Origin: an uncultured Burkholderiales bacterium | GTDB lineage: Bacteria; Pseudomonadota; Gammaproteobacteria; Burkholderiales; Burkholderiaceae_C | Length of the DNA stretch: 64,000 bases | Assembly: GCA_903886485.1 (NCBI GenBank) | Contig: CAISMH010000011.1 | Location: 361,974 to 425,973, forward strand | Reading direction: 5' to 3' | Shown here: piece after piece, positions 48,567 through 56,744 of the stretch | Numbering within the stretch: the stretch's first letter is position 1 | How the letters are laid out: the number at the start of each line of letters is the position of its first letter | Position numbers and translations under genes: made by a program | Notes under the pieces: generated by a model | Databases searched by the model: none | Seen by the model: only the letters and a program-made list of their open reading frames with translations | What the model was told of the DNA's origin: nothing

Positions 48567-49121
48567 TTGACTTCATTTGCTTCTTTCTCACTCGCTTTGT
48601 TGATGGCCATCGTGCCCGTAGCGGCGTCGGCGGAAAAAGCAGATCGTGAGAAGCCCACCAACATTGAAGCCGATAACCTGCTGCATGACGAGCTGAAACA
48701 AGTCAGCATCTTCACCGGCCATGCCGTGTTGACGCGAGGCACCATGGTCATGCGAGGCTCGCGCATCGAGATGCGCGAGGACGCCGATGGTTATCAGTTT
48801 GGCGTCATCTTTCCCGAATCCAACAAGCGTGCGTTCTTTCGCCAAAAGCGCGAGGGCAACGACGAGTTCATGGAAGGCGAAGCATTGCGCATTGAGTTTG
48901 ATGGCAAGGCCGATCGCGTCAAACTCATCGACAGCGCCGAAGTGCGTCGCTACCGTGGTGCGGTGCTCAACGACACCATGACGGGCAAACTGATCATTTA
49001 TGAAAATCTGACCGATGTGTTCAGCATCGATGGCCAGCGTAGCGAAGCAGGTGGCAAAGCCAGTGGTGGTCGGGTTCGCGCGGTGTTGGCGCCGCGCAGC
49101 AAAACATTGGACAAACTGTGA
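48567..49121 (+). CDS. lptA: Lipopolysaccharide transport periplasmic protein LptA
   Basis: 184-residue OstA-like bridge protein carrying LPS across the periplasm. Family features include TNIEADNLLHDELKQVSIFTGHAVLTRGTMVMRG, EGEALRIEFDGKADRVKL and NDTMTGKLIIYENLTDVFSIDG. The signal peptide reads FASFSLALLMAIVPVAASA. The start is uncertain: TTG at 48567 gives the full signal but no ribosome site and no basic N-terminus, while the first ATG (48603) truncates the signal. It overlaps lptB by 4 bases (GTGA). Confidence 0.88.
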   Translation: MTSFASFSLALLMAIVPVAASAEKADREKPTNIEADNLLHDELKQVSIFTGHAVLTRGTMVMRGSRIEMREDADGYQFGVIFPESNKRAFFRQKREGNDEFMEGEALRIEFDGKADRVKLIDSAEVRRYRGAVLNDTMTGKLIIYENLTDVFSIDGQRSEAGGKASGGRVRAVLAPRSKTLDKL

Positions 49122-49900
49122 TCGAAACATCCTCGTCTTCCCCTCGCGCTGACACCACGGAGAGTTGCTTGGAAGCTCGCCATTTGCAAAAAGCCTATGG
49201 CAGCCGAAGGGTGGTGCATGACGTGTCGATCTCAGTCAAGAAGGGTGAAGTGGTGGGCTTGCTCGGCCCCAACGGTGCTGGCAAAACGACCTCGTTTTAC
49301 ATGATTGTGGGGCTCGTGCGTGCCGATGGCGGCAGCATCACCATCGATGGCCTGCCTGTGGCGCACTTGCCCATTCACCGCCGTTCGCGCTTGGGCTTGA
49401 GCTATTTACCGCAAGAAGCCTCCATCTTTCGCAAGCTCAATGTGGAAGACAACGTGCGTGCGGTGTTGGAGTTGCAACGCGACGAGAACGGCACGCCTTT
49501 GGCGCATGACGCCATCGAAAAGCGGTTGACCGCTTTGCTGCAAGAGCTGCGTGTGGACCACTTGCGTGCTTCACCCTCTGTGGCTCTGTCTGGGGGGGAG
49601 CGTCGCCGCGTGGAGATCGCACGCGCCTTGGCCACCAACCCACGTTTCATTTTGTTGGACGAACCCTTTGCGGGCATTGACCCGATTGCGGTGATTGAGA
49701 TTCAACGCATCATTGGTTTCTTGAAAGCGCGTGGCATGGGGGTGCTCATCACCGACCACAACGTGCGCGAAACGCTGGGCATTTGCGACCATGCCTGCAT
49801 CATCAGCGACGGTCGTGTGCTGGCGCAGGGCACACCGCATGAAATCATCGAGAACGCGGACGTGCGCCGCGTGTACCTCGGCGAACATTTCCGAATGTGA
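49118..49900 (+). CDS. lptB: LPS export ABC transporter ATP-binding protein LptB
   Basis: 260-residue ATPase powering LPS extraction from the inner membrane. Walker A is GPNGAGKTT (about residues 49-57), Q-loop YLPQEASIFRKL, signature ALSGGERRRVEIARAL, Walker B FILLDEPFAGIDP and H-loop ITDHNVRE. It begins at a GTG that overlaps the lptA stop. The N-terminus is about 20 residues longer than in E. coli LptB. rpoN follows after 9 bases, the conserved lptA-lptB-rpoN order. Confidence 0.96.
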   Translation: MIETSSSSPRADTTESCLEARHLQKAYGSRRVVHDVSISVKKGEVVGLLGPNGAGKTTSFYMIVGLVRADGGSITIDGLPVAHLPIHRRSRLGLSYLPQEASIFRKLNVEDNVRAVLELQRDENGTPLAHDAIEKRLTALLQELRVDHLRASPSVALSGGERRRVEIARALATNPRFILLDEPFAGIDPIAVIEIQRIIGFLKARGMGVLITDHNVRETLGICDHACIISDGRVLAQGTPHEIIENADVRRVYLGEHFRM

Positions 49901-49909
49901 TTGAGCATC

Positions 49910-51481
49910 ATGAAACAAGGCTTATCACTCCGTGTCTCCCAACATCTGGCGCTCACGCCCCAGTTGCAGCAGTCGATCCGACTCTTGCAGTTGTCGACCT
50001 TGGAGTTGAGCCAAGAGATTGAACAAATGCTCGACGAGAACCCGTTTCTCGACAAAGACTTTGAAGAAGCCCCGCGCGAAGAGTTTGGCCTCGACAAAGC
50101 CGACACACCTAGCCGTGACGATGAAGTCGAGCCCATGCGCGAAGTGCCCTCACTCGATGGCGGCATGTCAGAGATTACCGTGGACAACACCGCCAGCGAC
50201 ACCGAGCCCAGTGTGGACGGCGTGGCGGAAAGTTGGGATGGGGATGGCAGCGTCGAGTTCTCTGCCGATGATTCTGAATGGGGCGGCGATGCCCCCGCCA
50301 GCAATAGCAACAACACCGCCGACAGCGACACCGCAGACGCCACCGAGTTGGCGCGCATGCAAGAGTCGCTCACCTCGCACCTGCATCGCCAAGCGTTGGC
50401 CTTGCGCCTGAGTCCGACCGACCAAGCGGCACTGCGCTACTTGATAGAAAACCTCAACGACGATGGTTATCTGGAAGACTCCTTGCGTAGCTTGGCCGAA
50501 GGTTTGGGTGGCGATGATGAAGAAGAAATTGAAGAGCTCGAGCACCGTTTCCAAATGGCCTTGTCACTGCTTCAAAGCCTAGAGCCTGTGGGTGTGGGCG
50601 CGCGTGACTTGGCCGAGTGTTTGACGCTGCAACTCAAAGCCTTGGAGCCCAAAGGCGACGAGGCGCGACAAGTGCGTGACACAGCCATTCTCATGTGCAA
50701 GCAGCCGATGGAGATGCTGGCCAAACGCGACTTCAAACGCTTGGCCGTCATCGTGGGAGACAGCGAAGCCAATGTCAAAGTGGCAATTGCTTTGATTGCT
50801 CGCTTAGAGCCCAAGCCCGGCCGTCGCTTCGCCGATGTGGAGCGCCATGTGGTGGTACCCGATGTGTTGGTCACGCGGGTGGGCAAGTCCACCACCGCAC
50901 CGAAGTTCAAGGTGGCGCTCAACCCCGATGTGATGCCCCGCTTGCGCGTGCACGACATTTATGCCAACGCCCTCAAAGGCGGCAAGGGCGAAGGGCATGC
51001 GGGCTTGCAGCAACGCTTGCAAGAGGCGCGTTGGTTCATCAAGAACATTCAACAACGCTTCGACACCATCTTGCGCGTGAGCAACGCCATCGCAGAGCGC
51101 CAGAAAAACTTTTTCGTGCACGGTGAACTCGCCATGCGCCCCATGGTGCTGCGCGAGATTGCCGAGGAACTGGGCTTGCATGAATCCACCATCAGCCGCG
51201 TCACCACCAATAAATACATGAGCACGCCTTTTGGCACGTTTGAACTCAAGTACTTCTTTGGCTCGGGCCTAGAAACCGAGAGTGGCAACAATGCTTCCAG
51301 CACAGCGGTGCGCGCGCTCATCAAGCAATTTGTGGCGAGCGAGAACCCCAAAAAGCCGCTGTCGGATAATCAGCTTTCCGAAATGCTCAAAGAGCAAGGC
51401 ATCGAGTGCGCTCGCCGCACCGTGGCCAAATACCGTGAGGCGCTGCGCATTGCGCCCACCACCTTGCGCAAAACCCTCTGA
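49910..51481 (+). CDS. rpoN: RNA polymerase sigma-54 factor RpoN
   Basis: 523-residue alternative sigma factor for -24/-12 promoters. Region I is the Gln/Leu-rich MKQGLSLRVSQHLALTPQLQQSIRLLQLS. An acidic region II spans about residues 50-150. The core-binding and helix-turn-helix parts follow, and the RpoN box ARRTVAKYREAL lies near the C-terminus. The start at 49910 matches family members; a TTG at 49901 would add three residues. hpf and ptsN, which usually follow rpoN, are instead at 17337-18215. Confidence 0.97.
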   Translation: MKQGLSLRVSQHLALTPQLQQSIRLLQLSTLELSQEIEQMLDENPFLDKDFEEAPREEFGLDKADTPSRDDEVEPMREVPSLDGGMSEITVDNTASDTEPSVDGVAESWDGDGSVEFSADDSEWGGDAPASNSNNTADSDTADATELARMQESLTSHLHRQALALRLSPTDQAALRYLIENLNDDGYLEDSLRSLAEGLGGDDEEEIEELEHRFQMALSLLQSLEPVGVGARDLAECLTLQLKALEPKGDEARQVRDTAILMCKQPMEMLAKRDFKRLAVIVGDSEANVKVAIALIARLEPKPGRRFADVERHVVVPDVLVTRVGKSTTAPKFKVALNPDVMPRLRVHDIYANALKGGKGEGHAGLQQRLQEARWFIKNIQQRFDTILRVSNAIAERQKNFFVHGELAMRPMVLREIAEELGLHESTISRVTTNKYMSTPFGTFELKYFFGSGLETESGNNASSTAVRALIKQFVASENPKKPLSDNQLSEMLKEQGIECARRTVAKYREALRIAPTTLRKTL

Positions 51482-51543
51482 TAACTTGCAGCGACAGCGC
51501 CTAGATCGCTTGGCAACTCGCGCTGTCCTCCACTGGTAATACG

Positions 51544-52974
51544 ATGAATCAATTACATCTCTTCTTGCCCTGCGCAGCAGGTGTCGAGTCCTATTTGGCA
51601 GAAGAAGTCCGCCGCATCACCGGCGTGGGCGACGACGACTTGCGTGCCTTTCGTGCGGGTGTGATGGTGCGTGCCTCGTGGCGCGATGTGTTGCAACTTA
51701 ATTTGCACAGCCGCTTGGCGCAGCGTGTGTTGGTGGAGTTGTCGCACACCCTTTATCGTCAAGAAGAAGACTTGTACCGCGCGGCTTGCGAAGTGGCGTG
51801 GGAGCTTTGGTTTTCGCCCAAAGAAAGCTTCAAGATTGAAATCACCGCGCAACACAGCCCGCTCAAAAGCTTGAACTTTGCTGCGCTCAAAATCAAAGAC
51901 GCGGTGGCCGATCGCTTCCGCCACAAATTTGGCGTGCGCCCCGATGTCAACACGCAATGGCCCGATGCGCGCATCTATGCCCACTTGACCACCGAGCATT
52001 GCACGCTCTACATCGACACCTCAGGCGAGCCGCTGTTCAAACGCGGCTGGCGCGCCGACAAAGGCGATGCCCCGCTGAAAGAAACACTCGCTGCCGCCAT
52101 GTTGGCGGCCAGCGGTTGGAGCCAAGGTGACGGCACGGCGGCCAACCCTGACGGCCTCGTGGCTCAGGGTGTTCCGCTGTATGACCCGTGTTGCGGCAGC
52201 GGCACCATTGCGATTGAAGCGGCACAAATTGCGTGCCATATCGCGCCGGGTTCCATGCGCAAGTTTGGTTTCCAAAAACTCATTCCTTACCAAGAGCACG
52301 TCTGGCACGGCTTGCTCGACAACGCCCGCGCCCAAGAATGCGCGCCACGTGCCGACGTGTTTGGCAGTGACGTGGCCTTCCGCATGGTCGACTTCGCACA
52401 ACGCAACGCCGAGCGCGCAGGTGTGGCCCATGCCGTGCAACTGCGTGGTGGCGATGCGCTGCAACGCATGCCCCCCAGCGAGATGCCTGGTGTGATGTTG
52501 GTCAACCCACCGTATGGCGAGCGTATCGAAGCTGCCGGTATTGCGGGCGCGGCGCGGCGTGCGCGTTATTCACCACCCACTGACTATGTGTCGCCGTATG
52601 AAGACGTCAATCAGCATGGCGATGCGGGTTTTGATGACCAAGCGTTGGGGGGGCGGGAAAACAGCAACGGCATGCTGCGCGACGATGTGCCGCGCTTTGG
52701 CGCCCGCGACATTGCACAAACCGAAGACGGTGGCGACTTCTTTGCCCAACTCGCCAGCCACTGGAAGAAAAACTACCCCGGTTGGACCGCGTGGATGCTG
52801 ACGCCTGACTTGAAGCTGCCAAGCCGCATGCGCTTCAAAGAATCGCGCCGTGTGCCCATGTGGAACGGCCCTATTGAGTGCCGCATGTTCCGCTTTGACC
52901 TGCGTGCAGGCTCCATGCGCAACAAAACCAACGATGCGCCCTCTGCTGAGGGTCAAGGACCGGCACAGCCGTGA
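51544..52974 (+). CDS. THUMP-domain class I rRNA methyltransferase (RlmL N-terminal-like)
   Basis: 476-residue RNA methyltransferase corresponding to the first half of E. coli RlmL (23S rRNA m2G2445 activity). The THUMP domain covers about residues 40-160. The SAM-binding part has YDPCCGSGTIAIEAAQIA (residues 215-232) and the catalytic NPPYGERIE near 321. Between that motif and DGGDFFAQLASHWKKNYPGW is an extra hydrophilic segment of about 60 residues. The second methyltransferase half of E. coli RlmL is absent. The stop overlaps the PIN gene by 4 bases (GTGA). Confidence 0.88.
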   Translation: MNQLHLFLPCAAGVESYLAEEVRRITGVGDDDLRAFRAGVMVRASWRDVLQLNLHSRLAQRVLVELSHTLYRQEEDLYRAACEVAWELWFSPKESFKIEITAQHSPLKSLNFAALKIKDAVADRFRHKFGVRPDVNTQWPDARIYAHLTTEHCTLYIDTSGEPLFKRGWRADKGDAPLKETLAAAMLAASGWSQGDGTAANPDGLVAQGVPLYDPCCGSGTIAIEAAQIACHIAPGSMRKFGFQKLIPYQEHVWHGLLDNARAQECAPRADVFGSDVAFRMVDFAQRNAERAGVAHAVQLRGGDALQRMPPSEMPGVMLVNPPYGERIEAAGIAGAARRARYSPPTDYVSPYEDVNQHGDAGFDDQALGGRENSNGMLRDDVPRFGARDIAQTEDGGDFFAQLASHWKKNYPGWTAWMLTPDLKLPSRMRFKESRRVPMWNGPIECRMFRFDLRAGSMRNKTNDAPSAEGQGPAQP

Positions 52975-53417
52975 ACGCTGAGCTCAACGCTGGCGTTGCC
53001 ATCGCACCCGCTCGCGTGGTGCTCGATACCAACATCGTGCTCGACCTATGGCTCTACAAAGATGCCGCCACGCCTGCGTTGCTCGAAGCGCTGACGAATC
53101 AAACCGTGCAATGGTTGGCCACGCAAGTCATGCGTGACGAGCTAGAGCGCGTGTTGGCCTACACGCACATTGCCCAGCGTTTGGCATTTAGCCAGCTCAC
53201 GGCGCAAGACATCTTGGCGCAATTCGATGCCCATGCGCGCCTCATGCCCGTGGCTGCCAAGGCCTTGTTTGTTTGCAAAGATGCAGACGACCAAAAGTTC
53301 ATCGATCTTGCTGCCGAACACCGCACCCAACTCATCAGCAAAGACAAAGCCGTGCTGACCATGCGCAACCGGATGGCGCGTTTAGGCGTGGCTGTGGGGA
53401 AGGTGTTTCCAGCTTAG
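52971..53417 (+). CDS. PIN-domain protein, orphan toxin-like
   Basis: 148-residue PIN-domain ribonuclease-like protein of the group often annotated as 'toxin component, PIN family'. The first acidic residues are in VVLDTNIVLDLW (Asp19 and neighbours), the middle ones in MRDELERVL, and KDADDQKFIDLAAEH supplies further carboxylates. LISKDKAVLTM closes the fold. It begins at GTG overlapping the methyltransferase stop, and no antitoxin gene is next to it. Coupling to an rRNA methyltransferase suggests an RNA-related housekeeping job, not a classical toxin. Confidence 0.82.
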   Translation: MNAELNAGVAIAPARVVLDTNIVLDLWLYKDAATPALLEALTNQTVQWLATQVMRDELERVLAYTHIAQRLAFSQLTAQDILAQFDAHARLMPVAAKALFVCKDADDQKFIDLAAEHRTQLISKDKAVLTMRNRMARLGVAVGKVFPA

Positions 53418-53527
53418 CGTTTAGAAAGTTATTTGTACCTGCTCATTTATTAAGCTAGACCTAAAAATAATTCTAAATATTGCTACATATAATTTTTGTA
53501 GTTGTATATAGCTAAATGGAGGTCTCG
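53418..53527. promoter_or_regulatory. AT-rich intergenic region with -10-like box
   Basis: This 110-base gap is markedly AT-rich for the window. It contains a perfect TATAAT at 53488-53493 without a convincing -35 element 17 bases before, and GGAGG at 53518-53522 before the next gene. It probably drives the small exported protein and the TraT-like gene. Confidence 0.45.
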
Positions 53528-53860
53528 ATGCGACTTGATATGCGTTGGTTGATGGGCGCGCTGCTTTTGACGGGGTTTGCACAAGTGCAGGCCGACACAG
53601 GGAAAGAAGAAGAACTGGTTCGCATGCAGCGTCAGTTGAATCAAGAAACCATGGACAAACCGTTCCATGCAGAAGACCCCGAGAAAGTTGATGCTTACAT
53701 CAAGGAAGCATCCAAGAATCACATCAAACCCTTGGAATACAGCGGCCCCCACTGGCAGGCGGGTTACACATGCCACGACATGTTGCGCTACTCATGGATT
53801 GAATACCGTGACTGCCGTTATTACCACCACTACTACGGCCATTACTACAGCTATCCCTGA
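53528..53860 (+). CDS. Small exported protein with His/Tyr-rich tail
   Basis: 110-residue protein of no recognised family. The first 21 residues (RLDMRWLMGALLLTGFAQVQA) form a signal peptide with a likely cut after VQA. The mature part is charged and helical (KEEELVRMQRQLNQET; DAYIKEASKNHIKPLEY), followed by an aromatic end RYYHHYYGHYYSYP. Two cysteines (TCHDM and RDCRYY) could pair in the periplasm. The ribosome site GGAGG sets the start at 53528 over 53516. The His/Tyr tail could bind metal; that is speculation. Confidence 0.7.
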   Translation: MRLDMRWLMGALLLTGFAQVQADTGKEEELVRMQRQLNQETMDKPFHAEDPEKVDAYIKEASKNHIKPLEYSGPHWQAGYTCHDMLRYSWIEYRDCRYYHHYYGHYYSYP

Positions 53861-53907
53861 GTCTTAAAACCATTCCTTATTCCCAATTCTTAAAAAAGGT
53901 TGACAGT

Positions 53908-54672
53908 ATGAAAACAAAAATTTGTTGGATGTACCGCGCATCGCTGGTCGCGGGCGTTATCGCCACCATGGCTGGTTGCGCTGCAGTCTCGACATCGGTG
54001 GCCAAGCGAAATTTGGATGTGCAAACCAAGATCAGCACTTCTATCTTTGTTGAGCCCGTCAAGCGTGCGAGCCGCACGGTTTACATTGACATTCGCAGTG
54101 GTGTCATGGAGTTTGATCGCAATATCTTTACTCGAGCCATTCGTGAAGCATTTGCGACCAACCCCAACGGTTACACGATCACAGACGATCCAGACCAAGC
54201 GCAGTACCGGTTGGCGATCTTTGTCAACACATTGGAAAAAGCCAGTCCCACGGCGGCTGAAGTGGCGTTGAAACAAGGCTATCGTGGCGATGTCAGTGCT
54301 GGCGCGCAGGCAGGTTTGGTTGTAGGAGCTGATCAAGGCCGCACCGCCACCAGTGCAGTAGCTGGTGGCTTGGTCGGGGCACTCGGCACATCTGCAGCGA
54401 ATGCGTTTGTGCAGGACGTGACTTACATGCTGGTGGCCGATGTTCAGATCAAAGAAAAAACAGCCAATGGCGTCATTGTTCGCAAAGACACCAAAATCAG
54501 TGCCAAAGTCTCAGATGCTGGCACGAGCACACAAACTGCCTCAGAAGCTTCAAACAGAATGGAGTACCGCACGCGCATCGTGACCACGGCAAACAAAGCG
54601 AATTTGGAGCTGAATGAAGCGCAAGAGGTGATGTTCAAAAAGACCGCATTTGCGATGTCTAGCTTCTTCTGA
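53908..54672 (+). CDS. TraT-like outer membrane lipoprotein
   Basis: 254-residue lipoprotein resembling TraT, the surface-exclusion and complement-resistance protein of F-like plasmids. A signal peptide ends at lipobox MAGC with Cys24, followed by AAVSTSVAKRNLDVQTKISTSIFVEP, the typical TraT opening. A Gly/Ala-rich hydrophobic stretch (AGAQAGLVVGADQ...AVAGGLVGALGTSAANAF) lies in the middle, as in TraT. No conjugation genes are nearby. Chromosomal TraT homologues exist and their job is unclear. It follows the small exported protein after 47 bases. Confidence 0.88.
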   Translation: MKTKICWMYRASLVAGVIATMAGCAAVSTSVAKRNLDVQTKISTSIFVEPVKRASRTVYIDIRSGVMEFDRNIFTRAIREAFATNPNGYTITDDPDQAQYRLAIFVNTLEKASPTAAEVALKQGYRGDVSAGAQAGLVVGADQGRTATSAVAGGLVGALGTSAANAFVQDVTYMLVADVQIKEKTANGVIVRKDTKISAKVSDAGTSTQTASEASNRMEYRTRIVTTANKANLELNEAQEVMFKKTAFAMSSFF

Positions 54673-54707
54673 ACTCACACTTACTAAGTTCACTTGTGCT
54701 CAGTTTG

Positions 54708-54734
54708 AAGCCTTCCTGATGGAGGGCTTTTTTT
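54708..54734 (+). terminator. Rho-independent terminator after the TraT-like gene
   Basis: AAGCCTTCC and GGAGGGCTT form a 9-bp stem (one G-U pair) with loop TGAT, followed by seven T residues. It separates the TraT gene from the convergent cinA gene. Confidence 0.85.
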
Positions 54735-54736
54735 CG

Positions 54737-55252
54737 TCAGGACTTTTTTAACAAATCCAGCAAGGTTTTTATTGCGTGTTGAACGGTCGCTTCCCGCACC
54801 GCAGCACGGTCACCCGAGAATTGCATCCGCTGGGTTTTGACCCACGCTGTTTCAGCACCGAGCGTGGGGCCTGCATCGCTGGGGGTGGCCCAAGCCAGCC
54901 ACACCGTGCCCACAGGTTTGTCGGCAGAGCCACCTGTGGGCCCCGCCACGCCCGTGACGGCGACCGACACCTGCGCACGTGAGTGGCGCAAGGCCCCGAG
55001 TGCCATTGCTTGCGCCACGGCCGCGCTGACTGCGCCGTGCTCGGCGATCAAAGCAGAGTCCACGCCCAGCATCTCGTGCTTGGCCTCGTTGGAGTAGGTC
55101 ACAAAGCCGCGTTCAAACCATTGGCTAGAGCCTGACAAGTCGGTGCAGCGACTGGCGATCAGGCCGCCGGTGCAGCTCTCTGCCGTGGCCAGCATCCAGC
55201 CATGTTGCAGCAGCACCTCGGCGAGTTGTTCAGTCAAGTTAGGTGAGCTCAC
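54737..55252 (-). CDS. CinA-family nicotinamide-nucleotide amidohydrolase
   Basis: 171-residue stand-alone CinA C-terminal domain (PncC type), which deamidates nicotinamide mononucleotide in NAD recycling. Motifs are MLATAESCTGGLIASRCTDLSGSSQWFERGFVTYSNEAK, AVAVTGVAGPTGGSADKPVGTVWLAWA and the segment SGDRAAVREATVQHAI. The start is the GTG at 55252, which overlaps the pgpA stop by 4 bases; a longer frame reaches 55288. Confidence 0.9.
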   Translation of the reverse strand: MSSPNLTEQLAEVLLQHGWMLATAESCTGGLIASRCTDLSGSSQWFERGFVTYSNEAKHEMLGVDSALIAEHGAVSAAVAQAMALGALRHSRAQVSVAVTGVAGPTGGSADKPVGTVWLAWATPSDAGPTLGAETAWVKTQRMQFSGDRAAVREATVQHAIKTLLDLLKKS

Positions 55253-55737
55253 AACGACCTCCAAAGGGCGATGACCAGCAAGGTGCAAAACGCAGCCACC
55301 AAGTCATCAAAGAGGATGCCCCAGCCCCCACGCCACCCCAAACCTTTGAACAAACGATCGGCCCATCGAACGGGACCGGGCTTGGCCGCATCGAAGTAGC
55401 GAAACAACAGGAACGCGCCGAGTTGACCGCCAAATGTCGTCGGTGTCACCAGCCAAAGGATGAGCCAAAACGCGATCACCTCGTCCCACACAATTGCGCC
55501 CGGATCGGCCACCCCCATGTGCTGTGCCGTGACGGTGCAAGCCCACCAACCGACCAAGGTGGAGGCCGCAATCAGCAGGCCCATTTGTAGCGGCGTGAGC
55601 CAAAACTGCAGCAGCAAAAATACCGCCCAAGCCCACAGTGTGCCGGCCGTGCCCGGTGCCAAACGCGACAAACCCGCACCGCCGCCGAGCGCGATGAAGT
55701 GGGCGGGGTGAGCGAGTAAAAAGCGGCGGTTGAGCAT
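55249..55737 (-). CDS. pgpA: Phosphatidylglycerophosphatase A
   Basis: 162-residue membrane phosphatase that makes phosphatidylglycerol. Signature segments are IALGGGAGLSRLAPGTAGTLWAWAVF at the N-terminus and HMGVADPGAIVWDEVIAFWLIL, which holds the catalytic acidic residues, then LFRYFDAAKPGPVRWADR. About four hydrophobic stretches are visible. It sits in thiL-pgpA-cinA order, frequent in proteobacteria, 9 bases after thiL. Confidence 0.93.
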   Translation of the reverse strand: MLNRRFLLAHPAHFIALGGGAGLSRLAPGTAGTLWAWAVFLLLQFWLTPLQMGLLIAASTLVGWWACTVTAQHMGVADPGAIVWDEVIAFWLILWLVTPTTFGGQLGAFLLFRYFDAAKPGPVRWADRLFKGLGWRGGWGILFDDLVAAFCTLLVIALWRSL

Positions 55738-55746
55738 GGCAAATGT

Positions 55747-56736
55747 TTAAGCGAAGTGGTCAAACGAGGCAAAGCGTCGCTTGATCGGTTGCCCCTGCGG
55801 GTCCAGCACGACCAAGCCTTGCGCTTGTGTGATGCGGCCAATGCGTGTGACGGGCGTGTGGGTCTCCCACGCGGCGGCATGGACCAACTCGCGTTGGTTG
55901 ACGGGTGCGGTGAAACACAGCTCGTAGTCGTCACCGCCTGAGAGGGCGAACTCCAAGCGCTTGTGCCAAGGCAACTCGGCCATCACGGGGGTGATGCCTG
56001 CGGGTAATCGTGCGTCGCCAAAGCTGCCTGCGGCTTGCAGCCAAGCGGTGTCCACCTGAGCGCCCACGCCCGAGCGTTTGAGGATGTGGCCCAAGTCACC
56101 CAGCAAACCGTCGCTCACATCAATGGCGGCGTTGGCCACGGCGCGCAGAGCGGTGCCCAGCGCGATGCGAGGCGTCGGTTGCTCCATGCGCAAACGCGCG
56201 TGCTCGAAGGCCTCGCCCGACAGGGTGTGGGTGCCACGAAACACCTCCAGCGCCAAGCGCGCATCGCCCACCGTGCCGCTGATGTAGATGTCATCACCGA
56301 CTTGCGCGTTTTGCCGCAGCAAGGCATCGCCGGGCGGCACTTCGCCAAACACGGTGATGCAAATGTTCAGCGGGCCTTGGGTGGTGTCGCCGCCGACCAG
56401 CTCGCAGCCGTGGGCATCGGCCAAGCGCAGCAAGCCGCCAGAGAAGCCTGCCAGCCAAGCTTCGTCCACGCGGGGGAGTGAGAGCGCGAGGGTGAAGGCC
56501 AAGGGCTCGGCGCCCACGGCGGCCAAATCACTCAAGTTCACAGCCAGTGCTTTGTGGCCGAGCCGTGCAGGATCGACCGTGCTGAGGAAGTGACGGCCTT
56601 CGACCAACATGTCGCTCGAGACCGCCAGCTGCATGCCGCGAGTGGTGTTGAGCAGCGCGCAGTCGTCACCCACACCGAGTGCGGCTTTGTGTGTGGGGCG
56701 CTTGAAGTAGCGCTCAATCAGGTCGAATTCGCCCAT
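55747..56736 (-). CDS. thiL: Thiamine-monophosphate kinase
   Basis: 329-residue enzyme that phosphorylates thiamine phosphate to the active cofactor. It begins MGEFDLIERYFKRP and has GVGDDCALLN, SDMLVEGRHFL, LAVNLSDLAAVGAEP, ELVGGDTTQGPL, AAIDVSDGLLGDLGHI and FALSGGDDYELCFT, in the usual order for the AIR-synthase-like fold. It lies 8 bases downstream of apaG. Confidence 0.95.
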   Translation of the reverse strand: MGEFDLIERYFKRPTHKAALGVGDDCALLNTTRGMQLAVSSDMLVEGRHFLSTVDPARLGHKALAVNLSDLAAVGAEPLAFTLALSLPRVDEAWLAGFSGGLLRLADAHGCELVGGDTTQGPLNICITVFGEVPPGDALLRQNAQVGDDIYISGTVGDARLALEVFRGTHTLSGEAFEHARLRMEQPTPRIALGTALRAVANAAIDVSDGLLGDLGHILKRSGVGAQVDTAWLQAAGSFGDARLPAGITPVMAELPWHKRLEFALSGGDDYELCFTAPVNQRELVHAAAWETHTPVTRIGRITQAQGLVVLDPQGQPIKRRFASFDHFA

Positions 56737-56744
56737 GTGTGGTC

